Source: Lachnospiraceae bacterium
Lineage (GTDB): Bacteria > Bacillota > Clostridia > Lachnospirales > Lachnospiraceae
Direction of reading: 5' to 3'
DNA length: 64,000 bases
Assembly (NCBI GenBank): GCA_902363555.1
Contig: CABJAM010000005.1
Span: forward strand, 484,635-548,634
Positions 17,310 to 25,882 of the stretch are shown here, one piece after another (position 1 is the stretch's first letter; each line of letters begins with the position of its first letter). The notes below the pieces were generated by a model. That model was not told where the DNA came from. It worked only from the letters and a program-made list of their open reading frames with translations, and did not search any database. Made by a program: the position numbers and the translations under genes.

Positions 17310-18017
17310 TCAGTTTCCAAAAAGCAGTGCTTCCTCGCTTATGAGCAGTGGACTGTTATCCTGCCCGCTCTGGCTTATGTAGTACATCTGAGCAGTTCCC
17401 TTATCATCATAAAAGGTGATCTTAATATCCGGCATACTCTCGGGAAAGCTGTGGGTCAATAAAATCGCATCCGCGCTTGTAAATTCATCGTAGCTGCAAT
17501 AAATTTTTCCTTCCAGAAACTGATCGCCGTTATATTCCACGCTGATGAGCTTAAGATCGGTCAATGTTTTTGTCGTCCAGAATACAAAGCTGCTGCCATC
17601 AGGGTCTACAATAATTTCTTTGATCCGGGCATCGTCGTAGTCCTGGAGCCCTTTATTTTCCAGCAGGTCCAAATGAAATACCGCCGATATCTCACTGCTG
17701 CCGGGATCTGGCGTTTCTGGAAGGCTGCTCTGCGTCTCCTGCTCTTTTGCACTTTCAGCTCCCGCGCTTTCCCCAAATCCTTCCGCAGTATCTTCGGATT
17801 GTTTACTTTCCGCCAGACCACCGCCGGAGGTATCCTCCCCCGCAGCATTGCCTGCCTGGCTCTGTCCGGAATTTCCACCGGCATTATCGGTTGTCTGGTT
17901 CTGCCCGGAATTTCCACCGCCAGAGGTGTCCGTTTTGCTGCAGCCGGTCAATATAGCCGCCAAAATAAGCACAACTGAGAGCATCATTGGCAGAATTACT
18001 TTTTTTAATTTAATCAT
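17310..18017 (-). CDS. lipoprotein with Gly/Ser/Gln-rich linker
   Basis: A 235-residue lipoprotein. The signal peptide ends in the lipobox ILTGC at about residue 25. Residues 26-105 form a low-complexity linker rich in Gly, Ser, Asn, Gln and Glu, containing two similar GGNSGQ(N/S)Q blocks. The C-terminal 120 residues form a compact beta-rich domain that I do not recognise (FHLDLLENKGLQDYDD to LLISEEALLFGN). I chose the ATG at 18017, 12 bases after AAAGGAT. It lies 22 bases downstream of the YitT gene and is probably cotranscribed. Confidence 0.8.
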   Translation of the reverse strand: MIKLKKVILPMMLSVVLILAAILTGCSKTDTSGGGNSGQNQTTDNAGGNSGQSQAGNAAGEDTSGGGLAESKQSEDTAEGFGESAGAESAKEQETQSSLPETPDPGSSEISAVFHLDLLENKGLQDYDDARIKEIIVDPDGSSFVFWTTKTLTDLKLISVEYNGDQFLEGKIYCSYDEFTSADAILLTHSFPESMPDIKITFYDDKGTAQMYYISQSGQDNSPLLISEEALLFGN

Positions 18018-18039
18018 AAAATCATCCTTTCTCGCGAAA

Positions 18040-18885
18040 TCAGATACTATGGAAGCCTTTGCCGATGATCTCACTCGTATTGGAAATGAGGATAAAGGCC
18101 GAAGGCTGGGTCATTTTTATAAAGTTACGCAGCTTAACCGATTCGGTCCGGCTCAGCACCGTATTGACAATATGCTTTTCCTGGCCGCTGAAGGCTCCCG
18201 TGGCTTCCACCTTTGTAGCACTGCGGTTCAGCTCCTCGATGATAAAGTGGCAGATCGGGTCCGGATCTGAACATACAACAGTAAAATACTTACACAGATG
18301 GATATTTTCTATAATACCGTCGATCATAAAGGACTTCACGGTCAACCCCAGAAAGGCATACAGACCGGTCTTAATATCAAAGATCACACAGGTTGCGGCC
18401 GCGGCCACAATATCGCTGATCAGCAGCGCGCTGCCTATATTTACGCTAGTATACTTCTTCAGTATCATGGCAATGACGTCGGTTCCACCGCTGGATGCGC
18501 CCAGATTAAACAAAATGGCCGAGCCTACGGCGGGTAGGGCGATGGCAAAACACAGCTCCAGCATAGGTTCATTGGTCAGCGGTCCACTCATGGGATATAT
18601 CCGCTCAAATAAGGACAGCAGGACCGAGAGTAAAATGGATGTATACGCGGTTTTCGCCCCAAACTTTTTGCCGAAAAACGCAAAGCCTAAAGCCAGCAGG
18701 AGCATATTCATCCAGAAGCTGATATCGCTGGCCGACATGGGGATAAACTGTGCAACTATAACAGCCAGACCAGTGACGCCGCCAAACGTAAAGTTATTGG
18801 GGAACTTAAAAAAATACACTCCGACAGCCATAAGTACAGTGCTGATCGTCAACAAGAAAAACCATTTTCCTTTTTTGAGTAACAT
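18040..18885 (-). CDS. YitT family membrane protein (DUF161/DUF2179)
   Basis: A 281-residue protein with six or so membrane helices in residues 1-190, including VGVYFFKFPNNFTFGGVTGL and LGASSGGTDVIAMIL, which are family signatures. A cytoplasmic C-terminal DUF2179 domain follows (about 195-278; HFIIEELNRSATKVEATGAFSG, then LSRTESVKLRNFIK). The family's transport role is not settled. It is the first gene of a pair with the downstream lipoprotein. Confidence 0.9.
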   Translation of the reverse strand: MLLKKGKWFFLLTISTVLMAVGVYFFKFPNNFTFGGVTGLAVIVAQFIPMSASDISFWMNMLLLALGFAFFGKKFGAKTAYTSILLSVLLSLFERIYPMSGPLTNEPMLELCFAIALPAVGSAILFNLGASSGGTDVIAMILKKYTSVNIGSALLISDIVAAAATCVIFDIKTGLYAFLGLTVKSFMIDGIIENIHLCKYFTVVCSDPDPICHFIIEELNRSATKVEATGAFSGQEKHIVNTVLSRTESVKLRNFIKMTQPSAFILISNTSEIIGKGFHSI

Positions 18886-19142
18886 TGCCCTGAGCTCCTT
18901 GTATTTACCATTAAATTTTTCACCATGTTCATACTACCATTTTTCGTCGTTTTATACAAGTATTTATCAACTTTTTCATGGACGGAAATATGAGCCGATT
19001 GCTCCGTGCTCCGCACACTTGCAATCGCCCCAAAAGTAAACTTTAAAAAATATAAATAAATTATTAATGGATTTTTTTATACTTTCATGTACAATAAGAA
19101 TAATGTTTCCTATATCAATAATATGCAAAAGAAGGTAATAAA

Positions 19143-20336
19143 ATGTTGATTTTACTCATAGCACCCATATATATTATTATAAATCTTTATATTCTGCGCT
19201 GGATCTTTTCCTGGTTTTTTATTCTGCATCCGGTGACAAAAACACGTCCGTTTAAAATAAGTTTTTCAATCCTTTATAGCCTTGTGGCGCTGACACCGCT
19301 GACCAGCTTCCTGATCACCCGGCCGGAGGGGCTGCACCGCTTTCTTAAAAGTGTTTCCAACTATTTTTTAGGTGCCTTTCTCTATCTTATATTATGCGTG
19401 ATCATTGCAGATATTTTACGCCTGCTGCTCAAATATGTTTTTAAGGCCAACTTTATTAAATCCAGAAAGATATTCGCAGTCACCGGCGCGGTATGTATGG
19501 CCATAACCATTGCGCTCGTCGGCTTCGGCATTTGGAACGAGCGCCAGCTACATGTAACCCCCTACTCGGTCACCATCGAGAAGGAAGTTCCCGGGCTGGA
19601 GCAATTAAACGTCGTCCTTGTCTCGGACACCCATTTCGGTTACAGCATCGGTGAATACCACGCAAAAAATATGGTGGCGGCGATCAATGCCCAAAATCCT
19701 GATATCGTTCTGTTTGCCGGTGATTTTTTTGATAATGATTTTAATGCGGTTGCCGATCCGGATGCGATCAAGGCAGAGATGAAAAAAATACGTTCCACCT
19801 ATGGCTGCTATGCCTGCTGGGGGAATCACGATATCAATGAGCCGATCTTAGGCGGTTTTACTTTTGGCGGCTCCGGTCTGAAAGCTTCCGACCAGCAGGT
19901 CATGGCGGATTTTCTCACGGATTGCGGCATAACGCTGCTTAACGATCAAGCCCAGCTTATTGATGGTAAATTTTATGTTGTGGGAAGAAAAGACAGATCC
20001 AGAGCAAGAAAGCTGGAGAATGGACGAATGGCGCCGGATGAACTGTTATCCTCCCTGGATCACACAAAGCCGATCATTGTCATCGACCATCAGCCCCGGG
20101 AGCTTGATGCCTTAGCGCAGGCCGGAGCAGACATGGACCTGTGCGGGCATACCCATGACGGCCAGGTATTTCCTGGCAATCTGCTAATCCATCTGTTCTG
20201 GGAAAATTCGTGCGGATATCTGCAAAAAGGAAATATGCACAATATTGTCACCTCCGGCCTGGGGATATGGGGCCCCAATATGCGGGTGGGCACCCGGAGC
20301 GAAATCTGCCATATTCAGGTCACATTTTCCAAATAA
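19143..20336 (+). CDS. membrane-anchored metallophosphoesterase
   Basis: A 397-residue protein with four N-terminal membrane helices (about 1-125) and a calcineurin-like phosphoesterase domain (about 150-390). The metal-binding motifs are in order: VLVSDTHFG (DxH), LFAGDFFD (GD), WGNHD (GNHD), IVIDHQP and CGHTHDGQ (GHxH). It resembles YkuE-type phosphoesterases, which act on lipid or nucleotide phosphates outside the membrane. A GAAGG site precedes the ATG. The gene ends two bases before a terminator-like stem that encloses two repeat units. Confidence 0.88.
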   Translation: MLILLIAPIYIIINLYILRWIFSWFFILHPVTKTRPFKISFSILYSLVALTPLTSFLITRPEGLHRFLKSVSNYFLGAFLYLILCVIIADILRLLLKYVFKANFIKSRKIFAVTGAVCMAITIALVGFGIWNERQLHVTPYSVTIEKEVPGLEQLNVVLVSDTHFGYSIGEYHAKNMVAAINAQNPDIVLFAGDFFDNDFNAVADPDAIKAEMKKIRSTYGCYACWGNHDINEPILGGFTFGGSGLKASDQQVMADFLTDCGITLLNDQAQLIDGKFYVVGRKDRSRARKLENGRMAPDELLSSLDHTKPIIVIDHQPRELDALAQAGADMDLCGHTHDGQVFPGNLLIHLFWENSCGYLQKGNMHNIVTSGLGIWGPNMRVGTRSEICHIQVTFSK

Positions 20337-20337
20337 T

Positions 20338-20546
20338 ACAGGGGCCTGTCACACGCGCCTGCCTGCGTTTCACTGCGGCAGGTCGCGGCAATTGCCGCAA
20401 AGGGGAGCCTGCTCACCTTTGTGGCTCGTTGCTTCGTGCACCTGCCTGCGTTTCACTGCGGCATGTCGCGGCAGTCGCCACAAAGGTGAGCCAGCTCCCC
20501 TTTGTGGCTCGTTGCTTCGCGCATAAAGTCGTGTGACAGCCCCTGT
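20338..20546 (+). terminator. terminator-like stem with two hairpin repeats in its loop
   Basis: ACAGGGGCCTGTCACACG and CGTGTGACAGCCCCTGT pair over 17 bases with one bulged C, and TTATTTA follows. The loop of about 175 bases is filled by two 83 bp repeat units. The simplest reading is a normal terminator into which the repeat was inserted and then duplicated. Confidence 0.65.
20357..20522. repeat. 83 bp structured hairpin repeat, two tandem copies
   Basis: Copies 20357-20439 and 20440-20522 share CTGCGTTTCACTGCGGCA, TCGCGGCA and TTTGTGGCTCGTTGCTTCG. The spacing of the GGCTCGTTGC word is exactly 83 bases (20423 and 20506), as in the array at 45056. Confidence 0.85.
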
Positions 20547-20549
20547 TAT

Positions 20550-21632
20550 TTACTCGTTATATCCCAGGCAGTCTCTCATTAATACATGGTGCCGGCGGAC
20601 GTACTCGATCTCATCCACCCAGCCGACGCCGTTCATTCTGCGATTGCCCTCAAATTCACTGCAAATGTAGCCTTTATAGCCACCGGCCTTTAATGCATCG
20701 ATAATCTTAGGGTAATCCATATTGTCCACCTGGCCATCGTCATCCAAATCATAAAACTTGCCATGGACATACACAAGCTGCGGGGCATATTCTTTCAGCG
20801 TCTTGTAGGCTGAAAATCCGCCATCGGCATCCACACTGCTAAAGTTATGAGACACACGGCTGCTCTGACGCAGAACAAACTTCATCTCCGCCTCTGTGGG
20901 ATTCAACGCCTGGAATTTATCCGCAATCTCGTCAAAATCAAAGACTCTTCCGGAAAAATAAGCATCCCTCTGGGCGTCACGGACATAATTGAGGACATCT
21001 GCTCTCATCCCCTGCATCCCGGCGTCGATGATGTCCGCGGTGCTGATACAGTATTCATAGGAGCTGAAATCCGCCTGCAGACCTACATAGGGCAGTCCAA
21101 GGCGTTTTGCGGCTTCCAGGTATGGCTGATGTATAGGGTCGGCCACATTGGTGGGCGAATGACATTCCAATGCCATCATCACATCATATTGAGCCGCCAC
21201 AGGCAAAAGACGCTCGGCAATGGCCGCATCGGTCAGCTTGTACGGAGAAATACCAAGACCGATATGTTCATTATGCAGCAGACGGATCGCATGGCAGCCC
21301 AGCTTATGAGCCGCCTTTATGTACCAGACGCTGCGCTCGTACATTTCGTCATCTGTAAGCTGTTTATCGTGCCACATGGCCCTGTCTGAAAAATGGTCCA
21401 CACACACCGGTTCGATAGCATAGCGCTCCATCCACCCGTTCCATTTATCCACAAAGCTATCGGAAATGTACGGCCATTCCGGCATCATAGCGTCCGGAAA
21501 TACCTCGATCCCCTCGGCGCCGGCACCGGCTGCGGCGGCAATGCAGCCTTCCAGATCGAACTTTTTAAAGTAATAATTATCCTGATAGCTGTAAAGGGAT
21601 ACCCCCAGCTTAATATTATGATTTGTTTTCAT
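20550..21632 (-). CDS. C-glycoside deglycosidase alpha-subunit-like TIM barrel (copy 1)
   Basis: A 360-residue xylose-isomerase-like TIM barrel. It resembles the large subunit of C-glycoside deglycosidases (DgpC-type enzymes that split the C-C bond of oxidised flavonoid C-glucosides), mainly because a DgpB-like small subunit gene lies directly upstream in the same transcript. Likely metal ligands and catalytic residues line up with copy 2 at 58551: Glu156 and His158 (ALECHSP), Asp188 (QADF), His290 (YVHGKFY) and Glu326 (SEFEG). The start follows AAGGGGGAAAG. The true substrate, sugar or flavonoid glycoside, cannot be read from sequence. Ordinary sugar isomerase/epimerase function is the alternative. 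Confidence 0.75.
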   Translation of the reverse strand: MKTNHNIKLGVSLYSYQDNYYFKKFDLEGCIAAAAGAGAEGIEVFPDAMMPEWPYISDSFVDKWNGWMERYAIEPVCVDHFSDRAMWHDKQLTDDEMYERSVWYIKAAHKLGCHAIRLLHNEHIGLGISPYKLTDAAIAERLLPVAAQYDVMMALECHSPTNVADPIHQPYLEAAKRLGLPYVGLQADFSSYEYCISTADIIDAGMQGMRADVLNYVRDAQRDAYFSGRVFDFDEIADKFQALNPTEAEMKFVLRQSSRVSHNFSSVDADGGFSAYKTLKEYAPQLVYVHGKFYDLDDDGQVDNMDYPKIIDALKAGGYKGYICSEFEGNRRMNGVGWVDEIEYVRRHHVLMRDCLGYNE

Positions 21633-21659
21633 TTTACTTTCCCCCTTATATATCCCAAA

Positions 21660-22055
21660 TCAGGCAAATGTCAATGTTTTCTCGCATACGGAAACCATCG
21701 TCGGCGTGTAGGAACGGCGTGTGCCCAGGGTCAGCTTAACATGATGGCGACCCTGCTGGATCCCTCCGTCCTTTTTCACGACCACACGGAGCATTTCGCC
21801 AAAAATCCAGTAAATATCCGTTGGAAAATCATCCTGTAAAAGCTCCGTGTATGGATATTCCCGGCCATTATGCTGGACGATCATACACTCGGGGGCGATT
21901 TTTTCTCCGTCCACCTCCAAAGTAATCTGGTCAATACAGCACAGAGGAAGCCCTCTGTAATAATTGATCTTAATGTTGACGCAGTACCCCACTTTTTTTC
22001 CATGCTCCCACAGACTGCGGCAGCCAACGTCTGTCAATATGTGCGTATCATACAT
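21660..22055 (-). CDS. C-glycoside deglycosidase beta-subunit-like protein (DUF6379, copy 1)
   Basis: A 131-residue beta-sandwich-like protein (VGYCVNIKINYYRGLPLCCI, then LEVDGEKIAPECMI, VVVKKDGGIQQGRHHVKLTL). The pattern of a YYRGLPLC segment, a (P)-rich DGE strand and a final GRHHV(K/I)-L strand matches the small DUF6379/DgpB-like subunit that always pairs with the TIM-barrel subunit. It is the first gene of the operon, 27 bases ahead of the large subunit. Upstream is a gap with direct repeats and a divergent AraC regulator. Confidence 0.72.
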   Translation of the reverse strand: MYDTHILTDVGCRSLWEHGKKVGYCVNIKINYYRGLPLCCIDQITLEVDGEKIAPECMIVQHNGREYPYTELLQDDFPTDIYWIFGEMLRVVVKKDGGIQQGRHHVKLTLGTRRSYTPTMVSVCEKTLTFA

Positions 22056-22078
22056 TCCTGTCTTCTCCTTTCTTCTTA

Positions 22079-22104
22079 GGAACTGCTCAGATGTGCCGAA
22101 CTGT
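22079..22104. repeat. diverged palindromic repeat, AACAGTTC family
   Basis: GGAACTGCTC...GAACTGTTCC. The right half CAGATGTGCCGAACTGTT is nearly the same as the copy at 8516-8532, but the left arm has lost perfect pairing. Confidence 0.4.
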
Positions 22105-22210
22105 TCCTCCCCATGTGTTGCTGCGCATGGGTATCCTGCGGCCTGCCGCCGGCCGGAGCAGCAGCGGCTTTAATACTTCTCAGGAAATCCCATGCGAATT
22201 TAAAATGCTT

Positions 22211-22289
22211 AGCGTATTCGAAAATTCATTTCGACATTCTGCACGCCTTAGAGCGTTCGAAAATCCATTCCGGCCATCTGTACGCCCTA
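22211..22289. promoter_or_regulatory. two direct repeats in the CGD/araC divergent gap
   Basis: Two units, 22211-22250 and 22252-22289, share AGCG..TTCGAAAAT.CATT and ..CAT.CTG.ACGCC.TA, about 30 of 38 bases. They lie between the deglycosidase-like operon and the AraC gene. AraC proteins often bind pairs of direct repeats, so this is a candidate operator. The rest of the 352-base gap shows only the diverged palindrome at 22079 and AT-rich DNA before the araC ribosome binding site. Confidence 0.4.
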
Positions 22290-22407
22290 ATAAAATATTA
22301 GCATTTTTCACACTTTCATAAAATGAAAAGAGCGATTATATGATGGACAAAACGAACTTTATTCGTTAAAATTTAAATAGCAGACAACAGGAAATGGAGG
22401 TGCGGAT

Positions 22408-23205
22408 ATGCAGGTCATCTTTGTTAATAAAGCCGCCAGAAAATTTCATCATTTTCCAACCCACAGTCATCCCAACTGGGAAGTCATTCTTACTACCGAG
22501 GGCCATGGCAGCCAGATGATCGACGGAAAGGCTTATCCCTTTTATCCCGGAAAAATCGTCTATATCCCTCCAAACACGCCCCACTGCTCCAATTCCGAGG
22601 ACGGCTTTACGGACGCCTGCGTCTTTTTCAGAGATTTCACACCGCTGGACAAACGAAAAATCGGGGAATTTTGTGATGATTCCGATGGAAATTTCCTTTA
22701 TCTGGTCAATCTGACCTACGACGTCCTGCAAAAAAATGTTCCCAACGCCCAGGCTCTGGCCAATGCTCTGGGAGACGCCATGTATCAACTGCTCATCAGT
22801 TGGAATGGAGAAAATCAAAAAAATACTACATTTATAGAGTCCTTTCAAAATCTGCTCATACAAAACATCTCCAATGTTCATTTTGACCTTTCAAAGGCCA
22901 TCGATGACACCGGCTTTTGCAAAGGATATTTCCGCCGCGTATTCAGGGAGGTCACCGGACAGTCCCCTGTGAAGTATTTTAACGGACTGCGCATCGAGTA
23001 CGCTAAGCGCCAGCTTGCGCAGTATCACTCCGTATTTACCATCCGGGAAGTTTCGGCATTTTCCGGCTTTAAAGATCCCTATCACTTCAGCAAGGTTTTT
23101 AAGAAATATGAAAATATCAGCCCCACAGAATATGTGGAGCTGATAAAAAAGCAGGAAATACGGAAAATTGGGATTCCGGAGGATTTTGATTATAATAAAG
23201 AATAA
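22408..23205 (+). CDS. AraC-family regulator with N-terminal cupin
   Basis: A 265-residue transcription factor. Residues 1-90 form a cupin sensor (FHHFPTHSHPNWEVILTTEG; VYIPPNTPHCS) with the usual His cluster. The C-terminal 100 residues carry two helix-turn-helix motifs, the second with the AraC signature (REVSAFSGFKDPYHFSKVFKKYENISPTEY). GGAGGTG lies upstream of the ATG. It is divergent from the deglycosidase-like operon and is its most likely regulator, probably responding to a carbohydrate or glycoside. Confidence 0.9.
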   Translation: MQVIFVNKAARKFHHFPTHSHPNWEVILTTEGHGSQMIDGKAYPFYPGKIVYIPPNTPHCSNSEDGFTDACVFFRDFTPLDKRKIGEFCDDSDGNFLYLVNLTYDVLQKNVPNAQALANALGDAMYQLLISWNGENQKNTTFIESFQNLLIQNISNVHFDLSKAIDDTGFCKGYFRRVFREVTGQSPVKYFNGLRIEYAKRQLAQYHSVFTIREVSAFSGFKDPYHFSKVFKKYENISPTEYVELIKKQEIRKIGIPEDFDYNKE

Positions 23206-23227
23206 AGTGGATGTCAGGAACCGCCGG

Positions 23228-25537
23228 CTACTTCTGCGGTTCCTGGTCCGTTGGGGATAAAATTTCGATCTCCTGTATCAGCTTTTTTACACACGCACCG
23301 ACATCAAAATCCCGGTGCCGGATATCTGGCAGATTTTCCAGCATAAGCGAAAGGAGCCGCTGCCGCCCGGCTGCGGATTCCGGTTTTGAATAAAAATTTA
23401 TGACCGCGGGCGGTATGTCCGCTGTCTGTATGTTTTCCTTAAGCAGCCCGATGTCTTCTTCATCGGCCCATTTTACATGAACCATGACCTGCTCCCCATT
23501 CATTAAACCGCCAAAGCCATAAAATCCACTGATATTCAGATTTTCTGAAAGCTTATCATATGCCGATACGACCACTGGAAATCCGCCGATATCGATCTGC
23601 TGGATTTCCACGGACAACATGGCTTTCACGAAAAGCTCCGCACTATCCTGCTTTCCGGAATTTTTATTCACCGCCACATGCCCCGCCGGTTCAATCCCAT
23701 TTTGTACAAAACAGTAATCCATCTCTGGATAGAGCTGATTTTTTAACGAAACAGCCCCTGAAAACTGCTGTGCACTGCCCAGCCTTACATAAGTGAAAAT
23801 CAGTTTATCCGACAAAAGACCGTTCAAACCGTTTGATATCCGATCTTTTAGCGTCTCATCTTCTTCCCAATTATAGGATGTCGATACCTGAATATGATCG
23901 GAATGCATAACGGCATTACAGCCCTGGAGGAACTTTGTAAGCCTGTCCTCTTGAATGTCGCCGGCCTCATCGAAAATCTCATTGCCAAATATTCCGTACA
24001 GCTTTGTCAACAGCGCTTCATAAGAAACCGAAGGAATCACATACGACTCTGATATTTCGGGATTTTTCGCAAAAGCTGACAGGGCGTCAAAAGTTTCCCC
24101 GTTATCTGCCGCAACTGTCCGGCCAGCACATATCCAGACTTGGACACGTGTCGGAACAGCATACACAGATGCGCTTTTATCACCGGTGAGAAGATTTTCA
24201 AACAACGGCGTTTCCTCATTTATACTGGAAATCGACCTGTGGATATCTTCAAGATAATCATAAATACTGCTTTCGCCTTCCATTCCATCCAAAAACAGGA
24301 CGTCCGGTCCTCCGCCAGTCTCAAGCCGCTCTGCCAGATTTAAAATGGCTCTTTCCCGGGTTGTGTCTTTATCCGGTATACCGATTTCCAGTGATACATA
24401 AATGTCTGGATTGTTTTTTCTGAAAATGGATACGGCCTGCTCCACAAAGTCATTTTTCTCCAGTGTATAGACCCTCAATTCCTTTTCCGGCACAGTGGGA
24501 ACATCCGGCCGATATACAAATCGTTTCAACTGATACTGATTATTCGTCCTGCATAAAACAATGATCTCCTCATCACTGACAGCATCCATCCAGTATATTT
24601 CCAGATCCGGGGCCGACAGGCTGTTATAAGTGCCGTCCACCACCAGCTCCAGAGCATTTCCATCCATAATATAACGGTAAATATTACCGTTGCTGTAAAA
24701 GAGGATTTCGTTTTCCTGTGTTCCACCGGCAAAAACCATATCATACATGCTATATGCATCACCACCGATTAGCATACTGTGGATCGGCTCCTGTTTGTCA
24801 AATGGCTCGCCGCTGTCCTTATCGTACCACCAGAAGCGATCCCCCGGCTCAGCCACGAGGATATTTCCTGCAAGATGAAAGCGGTTTACTCCGGCATTAT
24901 AGGTGTAAAAATCAATGAGCAGCTCACCGGTCGTTCCGGAAAATTTCATAAGCTTGCGATTTCGATCGATACCATATATATCCCCCGCATCATCACACTG
25001 AAATAAGGACAGCTCATTCTCTTTAACCGGTATATTATTCACTGACATACTGCTTTTACCCAAATCGTCAAACTCCGGAAGCTTTAAGGTTATGACGGAA
25101 ACATTTCCACTGGGATCTATTTTATTGCATACAGGGATCATTTCCTGCCCCGACTGCTGATAGGAGCCCAGCAATATACTGCCATCGGGCGTCCATACCA
25201 TATCCCCTGCGTACGGATACTGCATCTCATAATATGCCTCTTTCATTTGCTCTAAAGGCCGCCATGTTTCTCCGTGATCCTCAGAACTGAAAAAATAAAT
25301 GTCCTTATTGCTCACTGCGGCCATTTTTAAAGAGCCGTCTAAACATACACCCACAGTAAAAGGAAGCACCGGATACTCCTCTTTCCCCGCCACCGCAGGC
25401 AACGGCAGTGTTTCCTCCACATAACGCCCCATACCTGCGTTTTGATTCCCACCAGACGCCGCCTGCTGCTGAGCACAGCCACAGGATAATAAAATAAACA
25501 TCAGCGGCACGATCATACTTATAACAATCTTTTTCAT
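23228..25537 (-). CDS. lipoprotein: beta-propeller fused to an ABC-type solute-binding domain
   Basis: A 769-residue exported lipoprotein with lipobox LLSCGC near residue 20. Residues about 50-350 are blade-like repeats, including an Asp-box-like SSEDHGETWRPL and a DAGDIYGIDRNRKLMKF blade. Residues about 365-750 resemble family 1 extracellular solute-binding proteins (AVSIFRKNNPDIYVSLEIG, then GGGPDVLFLDG, SAELFVKAMLS). Usual solute-binding proteins are 400-550 residues, so the N-terminal propeller is an extra module. No permease genes lie beside it. It is divergent from a two-component system, which suggests a sensing or co-regulated role. A fusion of this kind is uncommon in my experience. 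Confidence 0.75.
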   Translation of the reverse strand: MKKIVISMIVPLMFILLSCGCAQQQAASGGNQNAGMGRYVEETLPLPAVAGKEEYPVLPFTVGVCLDGSLKMAAVSNKDIYFFSSEDHGETWRPLEQMKEAYYEMQYPYAGDMVWTPDGSILLGSYQQSGQEMIPVCNKIDPSGNVSVITLKLPEFDDLGKSSMSVNNIPVKENELSLFQCDDAGDIYGIDRNRKLMKFSGTTGELLIDFYTYNAGVNRFHLAGNILVAEPGDRFWWYDKDSGEPFDKQEPIHSMLIGGDAYSMYDMVFAGGTQENEILFYSNGNIYRYIMDGNALELVVDGTYNSLSAPDLEIYWMDAVSDEEIIVLCRTNNQYQLKRFVYRPDVPTVPEKELRVYTLEKNDFVEQAVSIFRKNNPDIYVSLEIGIPDKDTTRERAILNLAERLETGGGPDVLFLDGMEGESSIYDYLEDIHRSISSINEETPLFENLLTGDKSASVYAVPTRVQVWICAGRTVAADNGETFDALSAFAKNPEISESYVIPSVSYEALLTKLYGIFGNEIFDEAGDIQEDRLTKFLQGCNAVMHSDHIQVSTSYNWEEDETLKDRISNGLNGLLSDKLIFTYVRLGSAQQFSGAVSLKNQLYPEMDYCFVQNGIEPAGHVAVNKNSGKQDSAELFVKAMLSVEIQQIDIGGFPVVVSAYDKLSENLNISGFYGFGGLMNGEQVMVHVKWADEEDIGLLKENIQTADIPPAVINFYSKPESAAGRQRLLSLMLENLPDIRHRDFDVGACVKKLIQEIEILSPTDQEPQK

Positions 25538-25805
25538 TCAGAGCACCTCCTGTTCATCCGACCGGAACAACTGCCGATTCCCGGCACATCTTATCGGATT
25601 ACTTAAAGAATACCACATATTTCTCTAAACTTTCTTTAAAAATTTCACACAATGGCGTTTTTTAGATAAAATTTAAAGAAACCTGTGCTATACTTAGACC
25701 ATAAAAAATAAACCATACCCGGGTGTGTCTGAAATGGATTCCCACAGGCGGCGCGCTCCGGATAAGTCAAACATCCCACAGCAAGCTGCGGGGTATTTGA
25801 CCCTC

Positions 25806-25853
25806 GCGGCAGTCGCCAAGGTCAAGCAAGCTTGACTTTGGCTCGTTGCTCGC
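25806..25853. repeat. structured hairpin repeat, diverged subfamily copy
   Basis: GCGGCAGTCGCCAAGGTCAA and CTTGACTTTGGCTCGTTGCT share the hairpin base of the 83 bp family but have a different, still self-complementary tip. Preceded by GGGGTATTTGACCCTC, shared with the copy at 51078. In this 345-base gap it lies between a possible promoter (TATACT near 25690) and the response regulator gene; I see nothing else there. Confidence 0.7.
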
Positions 25854-25882
25854 AGAAATAAACAGTTGTAAAGGGTGAGGTT

